12,235 nt of DNA, from assembly GCA_038232215.1 (NCBI GenBank), contig JBBSIG010000065.1, forward strand, positions 1 through 12,235, in the 5' to 3' direction. The DNA is from JBBSIG01 sp038232215 (GTDB lineage Bacteria > Actinomycetota > Thermoleophilia > Gaiellales > Gaiellaceae). How positions within the stretch are numbered: the stretch's first letter is position 1; the number at the start of each line of letters is the position of its first letter. Of the stretch, positions 5,776 to 12,235 are shown in pieces. Under the pieces are notes generated by a model. That model was not told where the DNA came from and made no database searches. It saw only the letters and a program-made list of their open reading frames with translations. The position numbers were made by a program, and so were the translations under genes.

Positions 5776-7174
5776 GAATCAGGAGCTGCTGATCGCGACG
5801 AGCACGATCTGGGTGGTCGTCACCGCAGTGCTCGTCATGTTCATGCAGGCGGGCTTCGCCTTCCTGGAGGCAGGGCTGACGCGGATGAAGAACGCCGGCC
5901 ACATCGCGGCGAAGAACGTGCTCATCTTCGGCGTCTGCTCGCTCGTCTACTACGCCGTCGGCTTCGGGCTCGCGTTCGGCGGCGGCAACGGGATCGTCGG
6001 GACGGACGGGTTCTTTCCCTCGGTCACGGAGCTGATCGCCGTCGGACAGGCGCCGTTCGACTGGTTCTCGGAGATCCCCGGCGCAGCGGGCTACCTGTTC
6101 GAGGTCGTGTTCGCCGGCGTGTCGCTCGCGATCGTCTGGGGCGCGATGGCGGAACGGGCGAAGCTGTGGGTGTACTTCGTCTTCGGCGCGGCGTTCACCC
6201 TCGTGTACTCGATCACGTCGCACTGGATCTGGAGCCCCAAGGGCTGGCTCTTCGCCAAGGGGATGCAGGACTTCGCCGGCTCGACGGTCGTCCACTACCA
6301 GGGCGCGCTCGCGGCGCTCGCCGGAGCGCTTCTGCTCGGGCCGCGGATCGGGAAGTTCGGCACCGACGGGCGGGCGAATCCGATTCCCGGGCACAACATC
6401 CCGTATGCCGTCCTGGGGACGCTGATCCTCTGGTTCGGCTGGTTCGGGTTCAATCCCGGCTCGACCCTCTCGGTCGACTTCGGCGGCTTCGGCTACTTCG
6501 CGTACGTCGCCCTGACGACGAACATCGCAGCGGGCGCGGGAGCAGTCGGCGGCCTGATCACGGCGTGGCTCGTGCTGAAGAAGCCGGACATCTCGATGAT
6601 GCTGAACGGCGTGATCGCGGCGCTCGTGGCGGTCACGGCGGCGTCGGGCTTCGTCGCGCCGTGGGCAGCCGTCGTGATCGGCCTCGTCGCGGGCGGGATC
6701 GCGGTCGTCGGCGTGATCGCGGTCGAGCGGATCGGGATCGACGATCCGATCGGCGCGGTCGCCGTGCACGGCATGGCCGGGGTCTGGGGCACGCTCGCGA
6801 CCGGCCTGTTCGCCGTGCCGCTCCTCGCGAAGAACCTCGAGACGGGAACGGGTGGACTCGTCTACACGGGCAGCTTCCATCAGCTCGGTGTTCAGATCGT
6901 GGGACTGCTCGCCGTCGGCGTGTGGACGTTCAGCGCGTCGTTCGCGATCCTCTGGACGCTGAAGAAGCTGTGGGGGATCCGCGTCGAGGAAGACGCCGAG
7001 ACGGCGGGGCTCGACGTGTCCGAGCACGGGATGTGGGGCTATCCCGAGTTCTATATTCCGGTGCCCGGCGGCTACGGAGCCGAGGCGCACGGGCATCTCG
7101 CGGGGGCGGCGCTCCGCGAACGGACGTCTCACGCGGAGCCGAGGCCGGAGGTGGCGGTCCGCGAGCCCGCATAG
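5768..7174 (+). CDS. amtB: Ammonium channel of the Amt/MEP/Rh family
   Basis: Inner-membrane trimeric channel that admits ammonium. From GTG 5768 the protein has 468 residues with about 11 hydrophobic segments and no obvious signal peptide, starting directly with helix 1 (TIWVVVTAVLVMFMQAGFAFLEAG). The twin conducting histidines are H176 (TVVHYQGALAAL) and H334 (VAVHGMAGVWG). The motifs MKNAGHIAAKN and DDPIGAVAVHG are family hallmarks. The cytoplasmic tail contains GLDVSEHGMWGY, the conserved segment that contacts neighbouring subunits and transmits PII control, followed by about 40 extra polar residues. It overlaps glnK by 8 bases and a strong Shine-Dalgarno site supports the start. Pairing with glnK strongly suggests that the encoded PII regulates this channel. 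A perfect hairpin closes the unit. Confidence 0.96.
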   Translation: MPKNQELLIATSTIWVVVTAVLVMFMQAGFAFLEAGLTRMKNAGHIAAKNVLIFGVCSLVYYAVGFGLAFGGGNGIVGTDGFFPSVTELIAVGQAPFDWFSEIPGAAGYLFEVVFAGVSLAIVWGAMAERAKLWVYFVFGAAFTLVYSITSHWIWSPKGWLFAKGMQDFAGSTVVHYQGALAALAGALLLGPRIGKFGTDGRANPIPGHNIPYAVLGTLILWFGWFGFNPGSTLSVDFGGFGYFAYVALTTNIAAGAGAVGGLITAWLVLKKPDISMMLNGVIAALVAVTAASGFVAPWAAVVIGLVAGGIAVVGVIAVERIGIDDPIGAVAVHGMAGVWGTLATGLFAVPLLAKNLETGTGGLVYTGSFHQLGVQIVGLLAVGVWTFSASFAILWTLKKLWGIRVEEDAETAGLDVSEHGMWGYPEFYIPVPGGYGAEAHGHLAGAALRERTSHAEPRPEVAVREPA

Positions 7175-7181
7175 GTCGGCG

Positions 7182-7212
7182 GGGAGGGCCTCCCGAGCAG
7201 GGAGGCCCTCCC
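7182..7212 (+). terminator. Hairpin terminator after amtB
   Basis: A perfect 13-bp inverted repeat (7182-7194 with 7200-7212) with loop GAGCA begins 7 bases after the amtB stop. No T-tract follows, a form common in GC-rich actinobacteria. Position and strength make a transcription end or 3' RNA stabiliser the best reading. Confidence 0.65.
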
Positions 7213-7339
7213 TCCGGTCGCAGCGAGGACCGCCGTGGACTCGCCGGTGAGTGAGCGAGATGTCGCGATGACGGCGGAGCACGTCCGGGACGGCCCGAGG
7301 GCCTGTGGCACGCGCGCCGGGAGCAGGGCGGAGTAGGGG

Positions 7340-7966
7340 ATGCCGCAACACCTCTGGCTCTTCCTGGTCGGCTCGCTGGTGATCACGCTCGTGCCCGGCG
7401 CCGACATGGCGCTCATCACCCGCCAGGTCCTCACCCGCGGCCGCGCCGCCGCGCAGGCGACGATCGGCGGCAACGTCTCGGGCCTCGTCGTCCATACCGT
7501 CGCGCTCGGCGCGGGTCTGTCGGCGCTCATCGTCGCCTCTGCGACCGTCTACACGGCCGTCAAGCTCGCCGGCGCCGCCTACCTCGTCTATCTCGGGCTG
7601 CAGTCGCTCCGGCAGGCGCGGCGAACGCGCTCGGACTCGACGGGGGCGGCGACGCGGCCCGAGCGGAGGGCGCGCGGCAGTGCCTACCTGCAGGGCCTGA
7701 TCAGCACCGTCCTCAACCCGAAGCCGGGTCTCTTCTTTCTCAGCTACCTGCCGCAGTTCATCGACCGGCACCACTCGATCGTGCTCCAGGTGGCTCTCCT
7801 GGGCGGTATCCACATCCTCCTCGGCTTCGTGTGGCTGACGGTGTACGCCTCGCTCGTCTCGCGTCTGAAGGCGGTCGTCACCCGCCCGCACGTGAGGGCG
7901 AGGATGGAGCAGATCAGCGGCGCCGTTCTCGTCGCGCTCGGCCTGCGGGTGGCGCTCGAGCGCTGA
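7340..7966 (+). CDS. LysE/RhtB-family amino-acid exporter
   Basis: A 208-residue membrane protein with about six hydrophobic segments, the size usual for the LysE/RhtB superfamily, which exports amino acids such as lysine, homoserine and threonine. The N-terminal hallmark VPGADMALITRQVLTRGRAAAQAT is followed by a GxxxG-rich helix (GGNVSGLVVHTVALGAG). The second hallmark NPKPGLFFLSYLPQF lies after a basic cytoplasmic loop (roughly residues 94-112, rich in R). The ATG at 7340 follows a purine-rich GGAGTAGGGG site. The gene stands alone between the amtB hairpin and a structured gap; no clear promoter was found in 7213-7339. The substrate cannot be read from the sequence. The threonine-pathway genes on both sides make threonine or homoserine a fair guess, no more. 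Confidence 0.85.
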   Translation: MPQHLWLFLVGSLVITLVPGADMALITRQVLTRGRAAAQATIGGNVSGLVVHTVALGAGLSALIVASATVYTAVKLAGAAYLVYLGLQSLRQARRTRSDSTGAATRPERRARGSAYLQGLISTVLNPKPGLFFLSYLPQFIDRHHSIVLQVALLGGIHILLGFVWLTVYASLVSRLKAVVTRPHVRARMEQISGAVLVALGLRVALER

Positions 7967-7971
7967 CGACC

Positions 7972-8032
7972 CCTCGGGGACGGTCCCTCTCGTGGCCCGG
8001 CGGCGAGCGGGGTTGCGCGAGTGTCCCCGAGG
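7972..8032. repeat. Inverted repeat closing a 41-base region after the exporter
   Basis: CCTCGGGGAC (7972-7981) and GTCCCCGAGG (8023-8032) are perfect 10-bp complements that begin 5 bases after the exporter stop. The 41 bases between them are GC-rich and can fold further. It may be a terminator without T-tract, or the start of a structured leader for the downstream gene. I cannot decide between these. Confidence 0.4.
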
Positions 8033-8109
8033 ACGTAGTCTTCTCCGCCTCATGACGCCCGCGCGCATCGGCACGTTTGAGGGTCTTGCCATCGTGCGCG
8101 CGCGTTCGC

Positions 8110-8165
8110 GCTAGTCGGCCCTTCGCTCCTCCCGCCCCGCCGACTAGCAGCCGAAGAGGCGGGAG
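8110..8165 (+). promoter_or_regulatory. Candidate pseudoknot in the leader of the second thrC-like gene
   Basis: A perfect 10-bp stem pairs GCTAGTCGGC (8110-8119) with GCCGACTAGC (8139-8148). Its 19-base pyrimidine loop contains CTCCCGCC (8129-8136), exactly complementary to GGCGGGAG (8158-8165) downstream of the stem, giving an H-type pseudoknot. The second strand is the purine-rich stretch before the ATG at 8182, so pairing could hide part of the ribosome-binding region. It resembles no riboswitch class I can name. A T-box was considered because of the threonine-related gene, but its conserved motifs are missing. Confidence 0.4.
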
Positions 8166-8181
8166 AGGCGGTCGGTAGTCC

Positions 8182-9393
8182 ATGACGCTCGCTGCCCTCC
8201 GCTGCCGCCAGTGCGAGCGCTCCCACGCCGTGCGCCCGCTCGCAGCCTGCCCGGCGTGCCAGGGGCCGCTCGACGCGGAGTACGCGTGGAGCGGGCGGCC
8301 GCGCTCCGGACCCCGGACGCGGCCCCGCCCGCGCGGTCGCCACGGCTCGCTCCTCTCCCACGCGTCGGAGGGGTCCGAGCCGCTGAGCATGACGCCGCTC
8401 GTCGGCGGAGGCCGGCTCGCCGCTGGCCTCGGCGTCGATCTTCGGCTCAAGCTCGAGGGGGCCAATCCCACTCATTCGTTCAAGGATCGGATGGCCGCGA
8501 GCGCGGTGGCCGCCGCGGAGACCTTCGGCCTGGAGACGGTCTGCTGCGCCTCCACGGGACATCTCGGGGAGGCGATCGCGGCCCGGTGCGCGGTGAGGGG
8601 GCTGGAAGCCGTCATCCTCTGCCCCGCCGGCGAGACGCCCACCTGGCCGACCGCAGCCGGTGGCGCCACCATCGTCGGCGTGCGCGGCAGCTTCGACGAC
8701 TGCCTGCGGCTCGAGCGCGGGCTCGAGTCGCTGTTTCCGTGGGGTTTCGTGGAGGGGAACCTGCACCCCTTCGCGGTCGAGGGGGTGAAGCACATCGCCT
8801 ACGAGGTCGCGGAGCAGCTCGACGGCCGCCTCCCCGACGCGGTCGTCTGCCCGCTCGCCTCCGGGACGCTGTTCGCGAAGCTCGCCCAGGGCTTCGCCGA
8901 GCTGAGCGAGCTCGGTCTCGTCGAGGGGCCGCGGCCGCGGCTCTACGGCGGCCAGGCCGGGGGGTGCGGGCCGCTCGCGAGCGCGTGGGCGGACAACCGG
9001 CCGCCCTCGCGCGTCCGACCGAACACGCTCGCGCGCTCGCTCGCGGTCGGCGACCCGGTCTCGGGCGAGCTGGCGGTCGGCGCGGCACGCATCTCCGGCG
9101 GCGGGATCCACGCGGTTCCGGAGGACGAGATCGCGGCAGCCACGGCCTTCCTGGCCGAGACGACCGGTGTCCTCGCGGACTCGGCCGGCGGGGTCGCGGT
9201 GGGAACCCTGCTCGAGCTGGTCGGGAGGGGGGCGATCGCAGAGGGCGAGCGCGTCGTCCTCGTCGTCACCGGCGCCGAGCTCGGGCCGTCGTCTCTCGAG
9301 CAGGGCGGCGGCGCGATCGAGATCGACCCGACGGTCGAGGACTTCCTCGCGGCGCTCGGGCTCGAGGAGCGCCCGGGCTCGCTCGTCGCCTGA
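8182..9393 (+). CDS. Threonine-synthase-like PLP enzyme with N-terminal zinc ribbon
   Basis: A 403-residue fold-type II PLP enzyme, second of its family in this window. Residues 8-26 form a four-cysteine ribbon (C8, C11, C23, C26), as in many longer threonine synthases. An arginine/proline-rich linker runs to about residue 55. The PLP lysine is K101 in EGANPTHSFKDRM, matching K60 of the first copy. Several hallmarks differ: STGHLGEA replaces STGNTAAS, NLHPFAVEGVKH replaces the NSVNPYRLEGQKT form, and TGAELGP stands where TGHGLKDP is usual. The fold and cofactor use are therefore clear, but threonine synthesis is not assured; another phosphorylated or sulfonated substrate is possible. The ATG is forced by a TAG two codons upstream and by the need to keep the ribbon. 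Candidate Shine-Dalgarno AGGCGG (8166-8171) sits 10 bases away. Confidence 0.8.
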   Translation: MTLAALRCRQCERSHAVRPLAACPACQGPLDAEYAWSGRPRSGPRTRPRPRGRHGSLLSHASEGSEPLSMTPLVGGGRLAAGLGVDLRLKLEGANPTHSFKDRMAASAVAAAETFGLETVCCASTGHLGEAIAARCAVRGLEAVILCPAGETPTWPTAAGGATIVGVRGSFDDCLRLERGLESLFPWGFVEGNLHPFAVEGVKHIAYEVAEQLDGRLPDAVVCPLASGTLFAKLAQGFAELSELGLVEGPRPRLYGGQAGGCGPLASAWADNRPPSRVRPNTLARSLAVGDPVSGELAVGAARISGGGIHAVPEDEIAAATAFLAETTGVLADSAGGVAVGTLLELVGRGAIAEGERVVLVVTGAELGPSSLEQGGGAIEIDPTVEDFLAALGLEERPGSLVA

Positions 9394-9409
9394 CCCGGGC
9401 GCTGCCGGG
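9394..9409. terminator. Small hairpin between convergent genes
   Basis: CCCGG (9394-9398) and CCGGG (9405-9409) enclose a six-base loop immediately after the stop of the thrC-like gene, in the 24-base gap before the converging regulator gene. It might end transcription from both sides. It is short and lacks T-tracts, so support is weak. Confidence 0.3.
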
Positions 9410-9417
9410 AAGAGACC

Positions 9418-9783
9418 TCAGGCGCGGGTTGACGTCCGCGCCGTCGCTGCCTCCGGCACGAGCCACGAGCGGCCGAACTTCCGCATCGCCCTGATGATCG
9501 GCATCAGCTCGCGGCCCTTGTCGGTGAGCTCGTACTCGACGCGCGGAGGCGATTCCGGGTAGCTGTGCCGGCGCACGATCCCTGCCTTCTCGAGCGCGCG
9601 CAGGCGCTCGGCGAGCGTGCGAGTGCTGATCCCGGTCAGGGACTGCTCGAGGTAGCGGAAGCGGCGGGTGCCGCCGGCCAGGTCGTAGATGATCAGCGCG
9701 GTCCACTTGGCGCCGATGATGTCCGCCGAGGCGGAGACGGCGTCCCGTGCCTCGTCGGTCCTCTCGGCTGCGCCGGTCGCCAT
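9418..9783 (-). CDS. HxlR-family winged-helix transcriptional regulator
   Basis: A small DNA-binding protein of about 121 residues with the HxlR signature: ADIIGAKWTALIIYDLAGGTRRFRYLEQSLTGI, then the recognition helix ISTRTLAERLRALEKAGIVRR, then the wing YPESPPRVEYELTDKGREL. Family members bind DNA as dimers and often sense oxidants or electrophiles through an N-terminal cysteine. This protein has no cysteine at all, so any signal must differ. The ATG at 9783 is preferred because AGGA lies 8 bases upstream; an ATG at 9792 (three residues longer) directly abuts that site. The gene follows gltB on the same strand with a gap of 49 bases, so the two may be co-transcribed. Its target is unknown. 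Confidence 0.85.
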   Translation of the reverse strand: MATGAAERTDEARDAVSASADIIGAKWTALIIYDLAGGTRRFRYLEQSLTGISTRTLAERLRALEKAGIVRRHSYPESPPRVEYELTDKGRELMPIIRAMRKFGRSWLVPEAATARTSTRA

Positions 9784-9832
9784 CGGCGTCATCCTAGCGC
9801 CGTTTCGCCTCGCCGCGCGCCCGGGCGAGCGC

Positions 9833-12235
9833 TCACCGCGAGCTCGCGGTCTCGGGCGCGGCCGCGTGCTCGGTGCCCTCCGCCTCGGCCTCCAGCCGCC
9901 CGACGTCCTCCTTCGGCCGCACGGCCCGGAAAGAATGCCGAGCCTCCGTCCAGCGCTCGAGCAGCGCGCCCGCGAGGCGCGAGTCGGTCAGCTCGCGGTG
10001 GCGCGCCAGCAAGCCGCGGACGCGCGCGTCGTCGCGCTCGTCGAGCTCGCCTGCGACGACGAGCTCGCCGTTCAGGCGCAGGGGCAACCGCTCGTCGGGG
10101 TCGTAGACGAATGCCTCTCCGCCTGTCATCCCGGCCGCGAGGTTCCGGCCGAACGGGCCGAGCACGACGACCGTTCCGCTCGTCATGTACTCGCAGGCGT
10201 TGCTCCCGACGCCCTCGACGACGGCGGTGGCGCCCGCGTTCCTGACGGCGAAGCGCTCGCCCGCGCTGCCGGCGCAGAAGAGCTCTCCGGCCGTGGCGCC
10301 GTAGAGAGCCGTGTTGCCGAGCAGGCAGGGGGCGCCCGCGTCGTTCGCCGGCGGGCGGACGACGATGCGCCCGCCGCTCAGGCTCTTGCCCGCGTAGTCG
10401 TTCGCCTCACCGTCGAGCACCAGCTCGAGCCCGTCCGTGAGGAAGGCGCCGAAGCTCTGCCCGGCGACCCCGGCGAGGCGCACCCGGCGAGGCGGCTCGC
10501 CGGCCCGCCCCGCGCGGGCGCGGGCGCCCGCGAGACGGGTGCCGACCGCTCGGTCGACGTTGCGAATCGGGAGGACGGCCTGCTCGTCGAGCGGCTCGGC
10601 CAGCAGCCGCTCGCCGAGCTCGCCCCCCGTCACGGCCGGCCGCTCGACCCCGGTGAAGCGGCGGGGAGCTCCGGGCGCCGCGAGGAGCGCGTCGAGGTCG
10701 AGCAGGTCGGCTCGGTCCCCGCCCCGTCGGCGCCGGCGAAGCAGGTCGCTCCTGCCGATCGCCTCCTCGAGCGTCCGCAGGCCGAGCCCGGACAGGTGAC
10801 GTCGCACCTCCTCGGCCACGAGCAGGAGGTAGTTCTCGATCATCTCGGGGACGGCGGCGAACTTCGCGCGCAGCTCGGGCCGCTGCGTGGCGATCCCGAC
10901 CGGGCACGTGTCGACGTGGCACGAGCGCACCATCAGGCAGCCCTCGGCCAGGAGGAGCGCCGTGCCGAAGCTGACCTCGTCGGCCCCGAGGAGCGCCGCC
11001 AGGAGGACGTCGCGGCCGGACTTGATGCCGCCGTCCACGCGCACGCGGACGCGGCCGCGGAGGCCGTTCTCGACGAGCGCGCGCTGCACGTCGACCAGGC
11101 CGAGCTCCCACGGCAGTCCCGCTCCCTTGATCGAGCTGAGCGGGCTCGCGCCGGTGCCGCCGTCCGCCCCGGCGACGTGGACGACGTCCGCGAGCGCCTT
11201 GACGACTCCGGCCGCCACGATGCCGACGCCCGCCTGGGCGACGAGCTTCACCGAGACGTCGGCCTCGGGACTCACCTGACGGAGGTCGAAGACGAGCTGT
11301 GCCAGGTCCTCGATGGAGTAGATGTCGTGGTGGGGAGGGGGCGAGATCAGGGCGACGCCCGGGCGGGTGTGGCGGAGCCGCGCGATCTCCCGCGTCACCT
11401 TGTGACCGGGGAGCTGGCCTCCCTCGCCCGGCTTCGATCCCTGCGCGATCTTGATCTGCAGCTCGTCCGCGAAGGCCGCGTACTCGGCCGTCACGCCGAA
11501 GCGGCCGGAGGCGACCTGCTTGATGCGCGAGTTCCGCTCGCTGCGGAAGCGAGCCGGGTCCTCTCCGCCCTCCCCGCAGTTCGAGCGGGCGCCGAGCCGG
11601 TTGAAGGCGATCGCGATCGTCTCGTGCGCCTCGGCCGAGAGCGCTCCGTGCGACATGCCGCCGCTCGAGAAGCGCTTCACGATCTCCGTCGCCGGCTCGA
11701 CCTCCGCCAGCGGGACCGCCGGCCCCGCCGGGCTCGGCTCCAGCAGGTCTCGCACCTCCATCGGCTCACGCTCGTTGACGAGCTCGGCAAACTTCGCGTA
11801 GGCGTCCCAGCCCCGGGCGACCACCGCCCTCCGCAGCGCGTGCGCGGCTGCGACGTCTTCCGTACGAGCGGCGGCGTGCAGCGCCTCGACCACCTCGGGC
11901 CGGGTCGCGTGCGGCTCGCCGCCCTTCCGGTACTTGACGTAGCCGGGGTTCTCGAGCCGCGGTCGCTCGCCGGCCGCGGCGGCCGCCCGGCCGAGTGCCT
12001 CGGCCTCGAGCTCCCGCAGCCCGACGCCGCCCCCCGACGACGGCGTGCCGGGAAAGGCGCGCCGCACCAGCCCCTCTTCCAGCCCGAGCGTCTCGAAGAT
12101 CTGGGCGCCGCAGTAGCTCGCGACGTCCGCGATCCCCATCTTCGACATCACCTTGAGCACGCCGTCCTCGAGCGCCCGACGAAAGCGCAGCTGAGCCTCG
12201 GCCACGGAGGGCCGGTCGCCGCCGAGCCGATCGGC
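9833..12235 (-). CDS. gltB: Glutamate synthase large subunit, C-terminal half (5' end outside window)
   Basis: The frame is open to the right edge, so the start lies beyond it; about 800 of the usual ~1500 residues are visible. The enzyme makes two glutamates from glutamine and 2-oxoglutarate. The visible part begins in the central region (LKVMSKMGIADVASYCGAQIFE). The FMN-binding synthase barrel follows, with GGMSHGALSAEAHE, GEGGEDPARF, KPGEGGQLPGHKV and ISPPPHHDIYSIEDLAQL. The 3Fe-4S ligands are a C-x5-C-x4-C set in CLMVRSCHVDTC (codons near 10937, 10919 and 10904). The C-terminal beta-helix domain shows GQSFGAF, NDYAGKSLSGGRIVVRP and GMTGGEAFVYD. The N-terminal glutaminase domain is outside the window. 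All visible hallmarks are intact. The GTG at 12205 is an internal codon. It is followed by an HxlR gene, not gltD. Confidence 0.96.
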   Translation of the reverse strand, partial: ADRLGGDRPSVAEAQLRFRRALEDGVLKVMSKMGIADVASYCGAQIFETLGLEEGLVRRAFPGTPSSGGGVGLRELEAEALGRAAAAAGERPRLENPGYVKYRKGGEPHATRPEVVEALHAAARTEDVAAAHALRRAVVARGWDAYAKFAELVNEREPMEVRDLLEPSPAGPAVPLAEVEPATEIVKRFSSGGMSHGALSAEAHETIAIAFNRLGARSNCGEGGEDPARFRSERNSRIKQVASGRFGVTAEYAAFADELQIKIAQGSKPGEGGQLPGHKVTREIARLRHTRPGVALISPPPHHDIYSIEDLAQLVFDLRQVSPEADVSVKLVAQAGVGIVAAGVVKALADVVHVAGADGGTGASPLSSIKGAGLPWELGLVDVQRALVENGLRGRVRVRVDGGIKSGRDVLLAALLGADEVSFGTALLLAEGCLMVRSCHVDTCPVGIATQRPELRAKFAAVPEMIENYLLLVAEEVRRHLSGLGLRTLEEAIGRSDLLRRRRRGGDRADLLDLDALLAAPGAPRRFTGVERPAVTGGELGERLLAEPLDEQAVLPIRNVDRAVGTRLAGARARAGRAGEPPRRVRLAGVAGQSFGAFLTDGLELVLDGEANDYAGKSLSGGRIVVRPPANDAGAPCLLGNTALYGATAGELFCAGSAGERFAVRNAGATAVVEGVGSNACEYMTSGTVVVLGPFGRNLAAGMTGGEAFVYDPDERLPLRLNGELVVAGELDERDDARVRGLLARHRELTDSRLAGALLERWTEARHSFRAVRPKEDVGRLEAEAEGTEHAAAPETASSR

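Noticed and set aside
7292..7303. Small hairpin GGCCC-GA-GGGCC upstream of the exporter
   Set aside because: The two-base loop forces opening to a very short stem, and such palindromes are expected by chance at this GC content.
5723..8092. A 789-codon open frame on the - strand opposite amtB and the exporter
   Set aside because: It is an antisense shadow. Its product is low-complexity, rich in R, D, E and H without any domain, while the + strand encodes clear membrane-protein families over the same bases.
8077..8115. Promoter for the second thrC-like gene (TTGAGG or TTGCCA with GCTAGT)
   Set aside because: No pairing gives a proper spacer together with an acceptable -10 hexamer, so I could not support a call.
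7967..8181. T-box riboswitch before the second thrC-like gene
   Set aside because: The conserved T-box sequence and antiterminator core were not found, and no T-tract terminator is present.

Overview
The window is very GC-rich, with strong G/C preference at third codon positions, tightly packed genes and overlapping start/stop codons. The gene content (an AlaC-type aminotransferase, an ACT-domain homoserine dehydrogenase, a GlnK/AmtB pair, glutamate synthase, an HxlR regulator) and the few T-tract terminators suggest a high-GC actinobacterium, possibly of the Thermoleophilia/Gaiellales type. That placement is an inference from composition and protein style, not from any marker gene.

Region 1 (1-4046, + strand) is an amino-acid operon: the 3' part of homoserine dehydrogenase (hom), threonine synthase (thrC), homoserine kinase (thrB) and dihydroxy-acid dehydratase (ilvD). 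Every junction overlaps by 1 or 4 bases, so the four are probably translationally coupled. The first three turn aspartate semialdehyde into threonine; ilvD works in isoleucine/valine synthesis, the usual destination of part of the threonine. A class I aminotransferase very like AlaC (4060-5235, - strand) converges on ilvD with only 13 bases between them.

Region 2 (5236-7212) is a nitrogen-sensing and ammonium-uptake unit. A well-formed promoter with a 21-bp dyad over its -35 box drives a short leader holding two tandem hexaloop hairpins. The second hairpin overlaps, and would exclude, a strong Rho-independent terminator placed before the first gene. This layout resembles ANTAR-protein antitermination leaders. 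The genes are a divergent PII protein (glnK-like, lacking the modifiable T-loop tyrosine) and the ammonium channel amtB, closed by a 13-bp perfect hairpin.

Region 3 (7340-9393, + strand) carries a LysE/RhtB-type amino-acid exporter and, after a 215-base gap with two sizeable inverted-repeat structures, a second threonine-synthase-like PLP enzyme. This one has an N-terminal zinc ribbon and altered residues at places that are conserved in the first copy.

Region 4 (9418-12235, - strand) is the C-terminal half of the glutamate synthase large subunit (gltB, entering from the right edge), followed by a small HxlR-family regulator where gltD might be expected.

Taken together the window joins threonine/branched-chain amino-acid synthesis and export with ammonium uptake and assimilation. 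No mobile elements, CRISPR arrays, tRNA or rRNA genes were seen. The most interesting parts are the regulatory RNA leader of glnK-amtB, the structured leader of the second threonine-synthase-like gene, and the divergence of PII and of that second enzyme.
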